Notes: generated by a model not told the origin, from the letters alone. Positions 7,743 through 16,487 are shown, numbered from the stretch's first letter. The stretch is 36,349 bases of DNA from CAMYLR01 sp039590215 (GCA_039590215.1 JBDHFX010000003.1:1-36349), one strand, 5' to 3'. Program-made: numbers and translations.

Positions 7743-8674
7743 TGGAGCTCGGCGGGAAGCGGCTTTTGGTGACGGGGGGCGGGGGGTTTCTGGGCTCGCA
7801 CTTGACCACGTTGCTTGATGACGAGGGCGCGGAGACGACCGTCGCCCGCAGTTGTGATTACGATCTCACCGAACAAGGCGATACACGCCGGCTGTTTGCC
7901 GAAGCAGCACCAGAAATCGTGATCCACCTCGCCGCCGACGTTGGCGGTATCGGCGCCAATCGGGTCAACCCTGGCCGGTATTTCTACGGGAACATGGCGA
8001 TGGGTCTCAATGTGATTGAAGAGAGTCGTCGTCGTGGCGTCGAGAAAACCGTCCAGATAGGCACCGTGTGCGCATACCCCAAACACACTCCGGTCCCTTT
8101 CCGTGAGGAAGACCTGTGGAACGGTTACCCGGAGGAAACGAACGCCCCTTACGGCGTAGCCAAGAAGGCCCTTTTGGTGATGCTTCAGGGCTACCGACAG
8201 CAGTACGGCATGAACGGCATCTATCTGCTGCCCGCGAACCTCTACGGTCCCAGGGATGATTTCGATCTGGAGACGAGTCACGTCATTCCGGCGCTGATCC
8301 GGAAGTTCGTTGATGCCCGCGAGGCAGGATCGGCGAGCATCGAGGTGTGGGGTACCGGCGAGGCCAGTCGCGAGTTTCTGTACGTTGAAGACGCGGCCCG
8401 GGCGATCATCCTGGCTACCAAGCACTACGACGGACCCGATCCAATCAATCTGGGTACCGGCCAGGAGATTACCATTCGCGACCTGGTCGCTCTCATCGCG
8501 AACCTGACTGACTTCAAGGGTGACGTTCACTGGGATTCGTCAAAGCCCGACGGCCAGCCGCGACGCTCTCTCGATACGAGCCGGGCCCGCGAGCTGTTCG
8601 ATTTCGAGGCCAGGGTGTCGCTCGAGGAGGGCCTCCGTCAGACGATCACCTGGTGGGAGAACCAGGCGCGTTAG
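7742..8674 (+). CDS. fcl: GDP-L-fucose synthase (GDP-4-keto-6-deoxymannose epimerase/reductase)
   Basis: 310-residue extended SDR completing GDP-L-fucose synthesis from the Gmd product. The frame is open upstream through gmd, but the correct start is GTG at 7742: it overlaps the gmd stop (TAGTG) and sits behind a strong GGAGGAGG at 7721-7728, and the protein then starts directly with 'KRLLVTGGGGFLGSHL' (NADP site). 'IGTVCAYPK' carries the catalytic Cys110; the usual Ser before it is Thr, as in other members with this motif. Tyr137/Lys141 lie in 'APYGVAKKALL'. 'LLPANLYGPRDDFD' and 'REFLYVEDAARAI' are family hallmarks. Confidence 0.95.
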   Translation: MELGGKRLLVTGGGGFLGSHLTTLLDDEGAETTVARSCDYDLTEQGDTRRLFAEAAPEIVIHLAADVGGIGANRVNPGRYFYGNMAMGLNVIEESRRRGVEKTVQIGTVCAYPKHTPVPFREEDLWNGYPEETNAPYGVAKKALLVMLQGYRQQYGMNGIYLLPANLYGPRDDFDLETSHVIPALIRKFVDAREAGSASIEVWGTGEASREFLYVEDAARAIILATKHYDGPDPINLGTGQEITIRDLVALIANLTDFKGDVHWDSSKPDGQPRRSLDTSRARELFDFEARVSLEEGLRQTITWWENQAR

Positions 8675-8677
8675 CCA

Positions 8678-9457
8678 ATGCTTGTCACGATCGTCACGCC
8701 GAGCCTCAACTCGGAGCGGTACATAGAGGAAACGCTGCGATCGATCTGGACGGACGACGCGATACCCGGCGAAACATTGGAACACATTGTCGTCGATGGC
8801 GAGTCGACTGATGGCACCTTGGAGATCGTTTCCCGCTACCCGAGCAAGATCATTGTGGGCCGGGATGGCGGCATGTACGAGGCTATCAACAAGGGACTCG
8901 AGGCTGCAACGGGAGAGATCTTTGGTTACATCAACTCCGACGATCAACTAACCTCGACCGCGCTCACCGAAGTCACGTCGGCTCTCGGGAAGGACAGTGA
9001 TCATCGCTGGGTGGTTGGCGCAGTGATCCTGATGGATGCGAGCGGAAAGGAACTCGCGGTGTTGCGACCGCCGCGCTGGCTCTCTCCGACCCGATTCAGG
9101 GCACTCGGTTGGAACTGTTTTCCCCAGCCATCGACATTCTACCGCACCGAGTTTGCCCGTGAACTCGGCGGATACAACGCCACGTACCGACTTGCTGCGG
9201 ATTATGATTTCGCCGTTCGAGCGCTAAACGCAGAGCGGCCTTTGTACATATCGCGGCCGCTGTCGCACTTTCGCCTTCACGAATCCAACTTGAGCAAGGA
9301 CCATCAGGCGATCGAAACCGAGGCGCGGTCGATAGCGGCCCAGCCGCCGATGAGCACGGTGCTTAGATGTTGGCTGCAACTGCTCACCAAGGTCCAAGTG
9401 AACATCACGAATCCGCGGTGGGCGATCGGCAAGGTCAGCGGCTCCTTGCGGTACTGA
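8678..9457 (+). CDS. Family 2 glycosyltransferase
   Basis: 259-residue GT-A fold enzyme. 'VTIVTPSLNSERYIEETLRSI' is the nucleotide-sugar-binding start, 'VVDGESTDGT' the first Asp motif, 'YINSDDQ' the DXD-like metal site, and 'LAADYDFAVRAL' the acceptor/base region. The product resembles the WcaA/WcaE-type transferases of exopolysaccharide clusters. It starts 3 bp after fcl, so GDP-fucose is a natural donor candidate, though donor specificity cannot be read from sequence. No long C-terminal membrane segment is seen. It converges with the acyltransferase gene with 4 bp between stops. Confidence 0.9.
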   Translation: MLVTIVTPSLNSERYIEETLRSIWTDDAIPGETLEHIVVDGESTDGTLEIVSRYPSKIIVGRDGGMYEAINKGLEAATGEIFGYINSDDQLTSTALTEVTSALGKDSDHRWVVGAVILMDASGKELAVLRPPRWLSPTRFRALGWNCFPQPSTFYRTEFARELGGYNATYRLAADYDFAVRALNAERPLYISRPLSHFRLHESNLSKDHQAIETEARSIAAQPPMSTVLRCWLQLLTKVQVNITNPRWAIGKVSGSLRY

Positions 9458-9461
9458 CGGT

Positions 9462-10235
9462 CTACTCTGACGGTTCCGAGGACCCGCCCGACCCGTCTAG
9501 GCGTTTGATCGAGACCCCACCGTAGACGGAGCCGGGTTCCAGCTTCCGAAACTTGGGTACCACGCTAAGGGCGCCAACCTGCGCGTCGGCTCCGACCTCG
9601 ACCCCGATACCGATGACACTACCGGTACCGATCGTCACGTTGGGGCAGAGCTTTACCGGTGCGGTCTTGAGAACGCCCGCCTCGACCGTATGACCCGAGA
9701 GATGAACATCGGAGCCGATCACGACATGGTCTCCGAACTCGAGCAGATTGTGGTCGGTGAGTGAGATGCTGTTGATATAAACGCCGCGACCGATGCGCGC
9801 GCCGTTCAACCGATGATACATCGTCCACGGCGGGGTCGATCGGAACAGGACGCCTGCGAAGATCCGCACCATGTGCGTTGACACCATGTACCGGGCCCAA
9901 TCGAGGAGCGCCCAATCGAGCTCCGATACCGACAGCTCGATGTTGGGTGGGGTGCGCCATCCCGTGATCCGGGTCGCCAACCCCGACAGGACCATGAGCG
10001 ATATCGCGAAGAGCATGTAGGCCGGGACAAACGACATCGCGAGAACCACTACACGCAACCACTGGGATGACAGTGTCCAGCTGAAATGCCATTCCCAGAA
10101 CAGCGCCGCAGGCAGGACCGACAGCCCGAACACCGTGCTCTCGACAACAAACAGCGTCACAAATGCCCACGCGACCCGCCAGTAGCGGTCGAATCGGCTT
10201 CCTCGGTCGACAGCGCTTTCCTTATCGTTCATCAT
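9462..10235 (-). CDS. Membrane-anchored left-handed beta-helix (hexapeptide) acyltransferase-like protein
   Basis: 257 residues: two long hydrophobic segments (about 22-48 and 60-88), a linker, then a hexapeptide-repeat region from ~145 to 240 ('GARIGRGVYINS', 'LEFGDHVVIGSDVHLSGH', 'CPNVTIGTGSVIGIGVEVGADAQVGALSVVPKF'). The repeats form a left-handed beta helix typical of O-acetyltransferases; a His within 'LSGH' may be the active-site base. The membrane part suggests acylation of a lipid-linked or exported glycan, fitting the neighbouring fucose genes, but substrate is inferred. Two tandem ATGs (10235, 10232) are possible starts. Its 5' end is only 10 bp from the divergent hydrolase start. 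Confidence 0.8.
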   Translation of the reverse strand: MMNDKESAVDRGSRFDRYWRVAWAFVTLFVVESTVFGLSVLPAALFWEWHFSWTLSSQWLRVVVLAMSFVPAYMLFAISLMVLSGLATRITGWRTPPNIELSVSELDWALLDWARYMVSTHMVRIFAGVLFRSTPPWTMYHRLNGARIGRGVYINSISLTDHNLLEFGDHVVIGSDVHLSGHTVEAGVLKTAPVKLCPNVTIGTGSVIGIGVEVGADAQVGALSVVPKFRKLEPGSVYGGVSIKRLDGSGGSSEPSE

Positions 10236-10245
10236 TTATGCGGAA

Positions 10246-11001
10246 ATGTCTGTCCACGACATATACGATCCGGGCGTATCAGTTGAGGGAGCCGGCCCGC
10301 CGCTGGTTTGCGTCCCCGGCATGGACGGAACGGGCAAGCTCTTTTACCGGCAGACACCGCTCCTGGCACGAGACTATCGGGTCGCCACATACGCATTGCG
10401 AGATAGCGCGTCCGAGATGAAGACGTTGATCGACGATCTCGCCGCTTTGATCCGATCGATCTCGCCAACGAACGAGCCAGCCACCATCCTGGGCGAATCG
10501 TTCGGTGGCACACTTGCGCTCAGCCTTGCGCTGGAACGACCGGAGCTGGTGCGGGCGCTTGTAATCATCAACTCATTCCCACGCTTCTTGCCGCAGGCAC
10601 GACTAGGCGTGGTGATTCCCACCCTGCGAATCTTTCCGTGGAAGGCGATGACGTTGGTCCGACAATTCACCGCCACGCGCCTCCACTCTCGATACACCCA
10701 CCGTCACGAGATTCGGCGCTTCCTCGAACTCACCACCGAAACCACCCGACGGGGATACCTGAACCGGCTTCGAATCTTGAAGCGCTTCGATGTACGCGAC
10801 CAGCTGCATCAGATCACCGCGCCGACCCTTTTGCTCGCGGCAGAGGAGGACCACCTCGTCCCGTCAGTCGAACAAGCTCAGTATATGGCAAAACGGTTGC
10901 CGCGTGCGACTTCTCGGGTACTCCCCGGCCACGGCCACATCTGCCTGATCGCCCCCAACATCGACCTCGGGAGCATCTTGAACGAGTGGCAGACTGCGTA
11001 A
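10246..11001 (+). CDS. Alpha/beta hydrolase
   Basis: 251-residue single-domain hydrolase. The oxyanion region is 'VCVPGMDGTG', the nucleophile elbow 'GESFGG' (Ser85), the acid Asp202 in 'LLAAEEDHLVP' and the base His231 in 'LPGHGHICLI'; all three catalytic residues are present and in order. The cap region ('RFLPQARLGVVIPTLRIFPWKAM') is hydrophobic, suggesting a lipid-like or aromatic ester substrate, but this is a guess. No signal peptide. Start ATG 10246 lacks a good Shine-Dalgarno and lies 10 bp from the divergent gene; a later start would still keep the fold. Confidence 0.85.
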   Translation: MSVHDIYDPGVSVEGAGPPLVCVPGMDGTGKLFYRQTPLLARDYRVATYALRDSASEMKTLIDDLAALIRSISPTNEPATILGESFGGTLALSLALERPELVRALVIINSFPRFLPQARLGVVIPTLRIFPWKAMTLVRQFTATRLHSRYTHRHEIRRFLELTTETTRRGYLNRLRILKRFDVRDQLHQITAPTLLLAAEEDHLVPSVEQAQYMAKRLPRATSRVLPGHGHICLIAPNIDLGSILNEWQTA

Positions 11002-11012
11002 CAGGTTAGGTC

Positions 11013-11858
11013 TTACAGATGGTCCACGAACCTCGCGATGCCACCCTCCAACCCGTGTCGCTCCACGAGACGTGCGACTTCGAGCGGCAACTCGATGTAC
11101 TCGTGAACTCGATGTGGAGCGGGGCAACGTGGCGTACCGCCGGCGTTCCGACAGCGCTCGGCCTCCAGCACCAGGTAGTTCTCGATCGCGCGGTTGATGC
11201 TGCCGTCGGACAGGTACGGGGAGCGTCGATTCAACGCCGCGTATTCGGTCAGGTAGACGGCCACCGGTTCGAGGCTCCGGACACAAGGGTCGAGGGCATT
11301 TGCCCACCGGCACCGAAGGCCTAGCTGCCGATAAACCGCGGGCTGGATGAGGTGGACCTTTTCATGGATGGCGCTCTCCTGACGCGCCAGGTAGCGATCG
11401 GACGCGAACACGTTGGGACGAATGACGCCATCGAAGAAGTAGTAGGCGGCATAGCGGCCCTGCGTGATCTCTTTGAGGGTGTCAACGAGAACGGCTTCCC
11501 CATAACCGGCGGCCACCCAGCGTTGAAAGATCCCTCGTGGGTCGGCGTTAACCCGGAACCGGTGTTCGATCACACCAAAGCGTTTTTCGAGGCGTCGCTT
11601 CTCGACGTTGCCGCGTTGATCGTAACGCGCCGCCAGTTCGTCGACGCGACCTGAGTCGAATCGCTCGAGGATCTGAAGCAAGCTATCGAGTTCCGCGGAC
11701 GCAGCAGGCGGTGAATCCACCCCCAACAACGGAATCGCAGTGGGCCCGACATCGGTGCGGGCGAGGATTTGAGAAACCAGGCCGGCCGGATACACGAGCG
11801 CGGCGACTCCAAGCAGGAGCCCAATCAGTGTGTAGCGCTGGCGTTGGCAGGCTCTCAT
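11013..11858 (-). CDS. Exported protein with HExxH zinc-metallopeptidase motif, unrecognised family
   Basis: 281 residues. An N-terminal hydrophobic segment (~10-33, after 'RACQRQR') suggests a membrane anchor or uncleaved signal. The core has 'SAIHEKVHLIQP' with His165-Glu166-xx-His169, the zinc-binding HExxH pattern followed by a family-like 'hxQ'; 'LEPVAVYLTEYAAL' downstream offers Glu197 or Glu205 as a third ligand, as in gluzincins. I do not recognise a named family. A glutamine/arginine-rich helical region (55-100) precedes the domain, and cysteine pairs (C183, C192, C236, C245) could form disulfides in the periplasm. It converges with the hydrolase and is divergent from the VOC gene. 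Confidence 0.7.
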   Translation of the reverse strand: MRACQRQRYTLIGLLLGVAALVYPAGLVSQILARTDVGPTAIPLLGVDSPPAASAELDSLLQILERFDSGRVDELAARYDQRGNVEKRRLEKRFGVIEHRFRVNADPRGIFQRWVAAGYGEAVLVDTLKEITQGRYAAYYFFDGVIRPNVFASDRYLARQESAIHEKVHLIQPAVYRQLGLRCRWANALDPCVRSLEPVAVYLTEYAALNRRSPYLSDGSINRAIENYLVLEAERCRNAGGTPRCPAPHRVHEYIELPLEVARLVERHGLEGGIARFVDHL

Positions 11859-11957
11859 ATCGGTCCCTATTCCTTAGCGTAAACATCAAGCGGAGCGCGC
11901 CGGTTTGTGTCTTAGCCCCGTGGTGCTCTATCCAACTGGCTGCTATCGTATGCGTCA

Positions 11958-12425
11958 ATGGCCAATTTGTCCGATCACACCGACAACCCGGCCCGTGCCG
12001 TTGGCGTGAATCACCTAGCCCTGGAAGTTGGGGACATCAACGCAGCCCTGGAGTTCTACGGCCGGTTGTTCGACCTACGTCTTCGCAGTCGCGGTGAGAC
12101 CATGGCGTTCATCGACCTGGGTGATCAGTTCATAGCCCTGAGCGAGGGCCGATCTCAAGCTCCCGATACCGGCCGACATTTCGGTCTGGTCGTAGACGAC
12201 ATCAGTAAGGTCGTGCGGGCGGCCCGAGAGGCAGGCGCTGAGATCCTGTCAGCTTCGGGCCGCGATTTCCTTGACCCGTGGGGCAACCACATTCAGGTCG
12301 TCGATTACACCGAGATCCAGTTCACGAAAACCGAACCCGTACTGAGGGGGATGGGCTTGCAACACCTGAAGAAGTCGGCATCCGCTCTAGAAGAGTTGGC
12401 CGCCAAGGGTATGGCTTCAAAGTGA
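11958..12425 (+). CDS. VOC (glyoxalase/bleomycin-resistance fold) protein
   Basis: 155-residue vicinal-oxygen-chelate protein: 'VNHLALEVGDINAALEFYGRLFDL' is the first beta-alpha-beta module with His at the metal position, 'RHFGLVVDDISKVVRAAREAGAEI' the second module, and 'DPWGNHIQVVDY' the closing strand. Metal-type His residues are present, but the usual C-terminal Glu is replaced by Gln ('HIQVVDY'). A ~35-residue C-terminal helical extension follows the fold. Substrate unknown; candidates range from lactoylglutathione chemistry to small-molecule binding. It lies 10 bp before ppk2 and is probably cotranscribed with it. Confidence 0.85.
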   Translation: MANLSDHTDNPARAVGVNHLALEVGDINAALEFYGRLFDLRLRSRGETMAFIDLGDQFIALSEGRSQAPDTGRHFGLVVDDISKVVRAAREAGAEILSASGRDFLDPWGNHIQVVDYTEIQFTKTEPVLRGMGLQHLKKSASALEELAAKGMASK

Positions 12426-12435
12426 GACGGTCACC

Positions 12436-13224
12436 GTGAGCAATAAGAAGCCAACGCTAGATAAGAAGACCTACAATCACGAGCTCGCGCGGCTGCAGAC
12501 TGAGCTCGTCAAGCTGCAGGAGTGGATCAAGCACACCGGCGAGAAAGCGGTCGTGATCTTCGAGGGTCGCGATGCAGCCGGAAAAGGCGGCGTGATCAAG
12601 CGCATCACGCAACGCTTGAACCCACGTGTCGTCCGCGTCGTGGCGCTCGGTACTCCGACCGAACGCGAGAAAACACAGTGGTACTTTCAGCGTTACGTCA
12701 AGGAGCTTCCGGCCGCCGGGGAAATGGTCCTGTTCGATCGTAGCTGGTACAACCGCGCCGGGGTAGAGCACGTCATGGGCTTCTGCACGGACGAGGAGTA
12801 CCAGGAATTCTTTCGGACCGTCCCAGAGTTTGAACGCGCCCTCATCCGATCTCATATCACGCTGATCAAGTACTGGTTCTCGGTCAGTGACGAGAAACAG
12901 GAGAAGCGTTTCCAACAACGCATCGACGACCCTACGCGACGCTGGAAGCTCAGCCCAATGGACCTACAGGCGCGCTTGAAGTGGGTCGAGTTCTCGAAGG
13001 CCAAGGACGCGATGTTCGCCTACACCGATATCAAGCAAGCGCCTTGGTACGTAGTAAACTCGGACAACAAAATGCGGGCCAGGTTAAACTGCATGAATCA
13101 CCTACTGAGCATGTTCGACTACGAAGATTTGACCCCCGAACCGATCGAGTTAGCGGACCGACAGCGAAGCGGTTACATCCGCCCTCCGATGTCGGACCAA
13201 ACGTTCGTGCCCGAGATCTTCTGA
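12436..13224 (+). CDS. ppk2: Polyphosphate kinase 2 (PPK2)
   Basis: 262-residue cytosolic kinase that moves phosphate between polyphosphate and nucleoside diphosphates or monophosphates. Walker A is 'GRDAAGKGG' (44-52), Walker B 'VLFDRSWYNRAGVE' (from ~98, Asp101), and the lid module is 'RRWKLSPMDLQAR'. 'GVEHVMGFCTDEEY' and 'WYVVNSDNKMRARLN' are further PPK2 hallmarks. Length and motifs suggest a single-domain class I enzyme, which usually favours nucleoside-diphosphate substrates. GTG at 12436 is the start. It faces the CHAD-PPK1 pair with only 15 bp between stops. Confidence 0.95.
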   Translation: MSNKKPTLDKKTYNHELARLQTELVKLQEWIKHTGEKAVVIFEGRDAAGKGGVIKRITQRLNPRVVRVVALGTPTEREKTQWYFQRYVKELPAAGEMVLFDRSWYNRAGVEHVMGFCTDEEYQEFFRTVPEFERALIRSHITLIKYWFSVSDEKQEKRFQQRIDDPTRRWKLSPMDLQARLKWVEFSKAKDAMFAYTDIKQAPWYVVNSDNKMRARLNCMNHLLSMFDYEDLTPEPIELADRQRSGYIRPPMSDQTFVPEIF

Positions 13225-13239
13225 GGTGTTGACGCGCGA

Positions 13240-14175
13240 TTACCGGCTCGTCTGAAACAACTCCCGAAAACCCCACTCGTTCGACGGCCGAGCAAACGCA
13301 TCGAACCGTTGACAAAACTCTAAGCGAGTCGTGATGACGCGGTTCTCGAGCTCTTCGGCAAACTGATTCATGACAGCAATCGCTTCGGCTGACACCGCGT
13401 CGGACGCCGTCGTCTTGCGGATAAACTCCTCGATGCCGTGTCGCTGAAGGTCGAAGTCAAGTAAATCGCCGAGCAACGTTTGGAACTCCTCCAAGGTGTC
13501 GATCAACTCGGCGATCTTCTGCTTCGAGAACAGGCTCTCGTAGACCTCCATCAAGTAACGAAGTCGCTTGCATGCTAATCGCAGCTTGTGAAGCTCCCTG
13601 ACTGACGGGGTAGGCCCACATGCTCGGCCGCGCTTCAAGACCCGCTGGTAGGCGGCCCAGACCCAACCCGAGGCGACGTCGGTTATCGTGCCCGAGCCCG
13701 TGCGTTCGGCGCGCTCGATCGTCGACGTGGTGAGAAGCGCCCGATAGTCGGTCGTAAAGCGCCGGTAGCGATCGCTATCGAGGGCGGCTCGTACCTGGTC
13801 GTACGCTTTGCATTGCCGTTCGTGGAGATCGTGCTCGAACGACCGCAGCTCGTTCGCGTCTTTCGGCGGAAGGGTCGAACGATAGACCACCAACGCCACT
13901 AGGCCGACGTCGAGGTCACGGCTTTGATTGGTCGTTTTGGCAAGCCACCGGAGGTCCTTCCGACAGCGCCTGTACGTAGTGTCTGAAAGGATGTTTTTCG
14001 CCCGGGACAGCACGACCCGCGATCGACGACTCGCCACCCGAAAGTCGTGCAAGCCGTCCGAATCACCCGATCGAACGGCGTGCTCGTTGTTTCGCATGAT
14101 GTCGAACAACGGGAGGAGGACGTGCTTGACCGCCGCGCCCGGGGGTAACTCAGGGTCGAGCTGCTGGCGACTCAA
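13240..14175 (-). CDS. CHAD domain protein
   Basis: About 311 residues of the conserved-histidine alpha-helical (CHAD) family, all-helical polyphosphate-binding proteins. Markers are 'LHDFRVASRRSRVVL', 'RDLRWLAKTTNQSRDLDVGL', 'VRELHKLRLACKRLRYLMEVY' and 'EEFQTLLGDLLDFDLQ', rich in conserved His/Arg/Lys expected to line the anion-binding pore. The frame is open further into ppk1; the likely start is TTG at 14175, overlapping the ppk1 stop (TTGA), so translation is probably coupled. A methionine at ~14097 would cut into the first domain helix. Its position directly after ppk1 supports a role in polyphosphate binding or granule targeting. Confidence 0.88.
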   Translation of the reverse strand: MSRQQLDPELPPGAAVKHVLLPLFDIMRNNEHAVRSGDSDGLHDFRVASRRSRVVLSRAKNILSDTTYRRCRKDLRWLAKTTNQSRDLDVGLVALVVYRSTLPPKDANELRSFEHDLHERQCKAYDQVRAALDSDRYRRFTTDYRALLTTSTIERAERTGSGTITDVASGWVWAAYQRVLKRGRACGPTPSVRELHKLRLACKRLRYLMEVYESLFSKQKIAELIDTLEEFQTLLGDLLDFDLQRHGIEEFIRKTTASDAVSAEAIAVMNQFAEELENRVITTRLEFCQRFDAFARPSNEWGFRELFQTSR

Positions 14176-16487
14176 CGAACGTTTCTTCGTCTGAACCCTT
14201 CCGGCCGGCGCCGGCGCAGCCGCGTCGCTTCGCGCAAACACTTCTCCGCCCACGCAATCATGCGCTCCTGGGATCCAGCGCTCTTTTCCCCGCTCGTCGC
14301 TCGGTGAACGTAGCTCCCATCGGGCTGCATCTCCCAACCGTTTTCCTGATCATCGAGCTGAGCGTCAAGCAAGAACCGCAGATGGGCCTGTTGCGACAAG
14401 TTTTCAACGGGGAACAGGATCTCCACGCGATTCTCTAGATTGCGTTTCATCAGGTCCGCCGAACCGATGTAATACTCCTCGTCACCACCGTTCGAAAAGT
14501 AGAAGACTCGGGTGTGCTCGAGAAAGCGACCCACGATGCTGATCACACGGACGTTTTCCGATAGGCCCGGAATGTCGGGCCGCAGACGACAAGTGTCGCG
14601 GACGATCAGGTCGACCTTGACGCCAGTCTGCGACGCTCGATAAAGAGCCCGGGTCATGTCCGGATCCTCGAGCGCGTTGAGCTTGAATTGGATGTGACCT
14701 GGCGATTCATCCGAGTGCATGGAGATCTCCCGGTCGATCTTACTGAGGAGCGAAGACTTTATGGTTTTGGGCGCCGGCAAGATCTTGCGATACTTCCGCT
14801 TGGGTCGGTAACCGGTGGTCAAGTAGTTGAAGAGCTCGGTCAGATCCTGGCCGATCGTATCGTCACACGTGATAAGGCCGAAGTCCGCGTAAAGGCGGGC
14901 CGTTTCCGCGTGATAGTTGCCGGTGCCCATATGCGCGTACCGGCGAAGACCGTCGTAGTCCTGGCGCACGACCAAGATCGCCTTTGCATGCGTTTTCAAG
15001 CCTACAACGCCGTAGGTGACGTGGATCCCAGCCTCTTCCAACCGGTTGGCCCAACGAATGTTCGCTTCCTCGTCAAACCGCGCTCTCAACTCGACCACGA
15101 CCGCGACCTCCTTGCCGTTCCGGGCCGCCTCGATCAAATAGCGAATCGCCTTCGAATCCGCCGAGGTCCGGTAGAGCGTCATCTTCATCGCGCGGACTTT
15201 TGGATCCCGACTCGCTTCGCGCAGGAACCGCTCCACTGATGTCGCGTACGACTGGTACGGATGATGGATCAGAATCGACTTCTCATCACGAATGACGTGG
15301 AAGATATTCCGCTCGCTCGTCATCTCGGGGTGCTCGAGGGGCTGGAACGGTGGATAGAAGAGCTCGGCGTCCTTCAGCTCGAGTACTCCTTCCACCTTCA
15401 TGAGCTCGGTTAGGTCGCGCACCGCCATCAGGCCGTGGACGTCGAACACGTCGGACTGTTCGTCGAGACCGAGCTCCGCAGCCAACATACCTCGGTAGTC
15501 TGACCTCATATCGGCTGCTACTTCGAGTCGAACGATCGGGGCGAACCGTCGTTGTCGCATCCCAGACTCGATCACCGCCAAGAGGTCGTCGGCGTTCTCC
15601 TCGTCGATCGTCGTGTTGGCGTTTCGAGTCACCCGGAACATCGTACGGTCTTCGATCTCCATCCCTGGAAACAGCAAATCGAGATTATTGGAGACGATGC
15701 TCTCCATGGTGACAAAAGTGTTGCCCCCGTTGACCTGCAAAAACCGCGGGATGCCCGTACCAACGGGGACCTTGACCCTCGCCAGCAGCGTATCCTGGTC
15801 CTTCGGATACCGTAGGCTGACAAGCAGGTTGAGCGAGAGATTCGAGATGAACGGAAATGGATGGGCCGGGTCGGTCGCCTGCGGTGTTACCAGAGGGAAA
15901 ACATTCTCCAAGTAGTAAAGACGGAGCTGCTCTCGCTCCTCCTCCGATAGCTTGTCAAACGTGGTGAGCGTGATGCCCCGATCCTCGAGAGCTGCGAGAG
16001 CCGACTTCATCACGCGACGGCGCCGTTTCTCCAGCGCACGAACCAGCTCATAGCACTCGTCGATCTGTTGCAGCGGCGTTCGGCCGTCGACCGTAGCGAA
16101 ATGCACACCGGCACCAACCTGCTGCTTGAGGCCACCGATCCGTTTCATGAAGAACTCATCTAAGTTCGAGCTAGCAATCGAGATGAACTTGAGCTTCTCT
16201 AGCAGTGGCGTGTGCGGCAACTCAGCCTCCGCGAGAACACGAAAATTGAAATTGAGCCACGTCAGCTCGCGATTCAGGTAGTACTCCGGGAGATCGAGAT
16301 CGTGATCGACTCCGGGACCGACAGCCGGCACCGGTACCGAGTCCGACCGCGTGCGCAACGCTTTTTCTGCGGTGTGCTGTTTTATCGGTTTTCTGTCGGA
16401 TCGTCGCGTTCGAGGTTTAGTCGCCGAGACGCGACCGTCTACGATCTTATTGGTCAGCTCTGAATCGCGGGCGGTTCGTTCAACCAT
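14172..16487 (-). CDS. ppk1: Polyphosphate kinase 1
   Basis: 771-residue enzyme making polyphosphate from ATP. After a basic, low-order N-terminal ~65 residues comes the N domain ('YYLNRELTWLNFNFRVL', 'FISIASSNLDEFFMKR'), then the head domain and two catalytic domains. His500 in 'GLKTHAKAILV' corresponds to the autophosphorylated histidine; 'HMGTGNYHAETARLYADFG' is adjacent; His658 is in 'LEHTRVFYFSNGGDEEYYIGSAD', the second essential histidine. The C-terminus carries a tail beyond the core ending in arginine-rich sequence ('RLRRRRPEGFRRRNVR'), which could contact polyphosphate. ATG at 16487 has a GAGGAAG Shine-Dalgarno. A promoter candidate lies upstream, and the CHAD gene overlaps the stop. 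Confidence 0.97.
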   Translation of the reverse strand: MVERTARDSELTNKIVDGRVSATKPRTRRSDRKPIKQHTAEKALRTRSDSVPVPAVGPGVDHDLDLPEYYLNRELTWLNFNFRVLAEAELPHTPLLEKLKFISIASSNLDEFFMKRIGGLKQQVGAGVHFATVDGRTPLQQIDECYELVRALEKRRRRVMKSALAALEDRGITLTTFDKLSEEEREQLRLYYLENVFPLVTPQATDPAHPFPFISNLSLNLLVSLRYPKDQDTLLARVKVPVGTGIPRFLQVNGGNTFVTMESIVSNNLDLLFPGMEIEDRTMFRVTRNANTTIDEENADDLLAVIESGMRQRRFAPIVRLEVAADMRSDYRGMLAAELGLDEQSDVFDVHGLMAVRDLTELMKVEGVLELKDAELFYPPFQPLEHPEMTSERNIFHVIRDEKSILIHHPYQSYATSVERFLREASRDPKVRAMKMTLYRTSADSKAIRYLIEAARNGKEVAVVVELRARFDEEANIRWANRLEEAGIHVTYGVVGLKTHAKAILVVRQDYDGLRRYAHMGTGNYHAETARLYADFGLITCDDTIGQDLTELFNYLTTGYRPKRKYRKILPAPKTIKSSLLSKIDREISMHSDESPGHIQFKLNALEDPDMTRALYRASQTGVKVDLIVRDTCRLRPDIPGLSENVRVISIVGRFLEHTRVFYFSNGGDEEYYIGSADLMKRNLENRVEILFPVENLSQQAHLRFLLDAQLDDQENGWEMQPDGSYVHRATSGEKSAGSQERMIAWAEKCLREATRLRRRRPEGFRRRNVR

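Noticed and set aside
13240..14337. CHAD protein starting at the ATG at 14337
   Set aside because: That start lies 160 bp inside ppk1 and adds sequence with no CHAD features; the TTG overlapping the ppk1 stop is more economical.
14688..15239. 183-codon plus-strand frame inside ppk1
   Set aside because: Entirely antisense to conserved PPK1 catalytic sequence.
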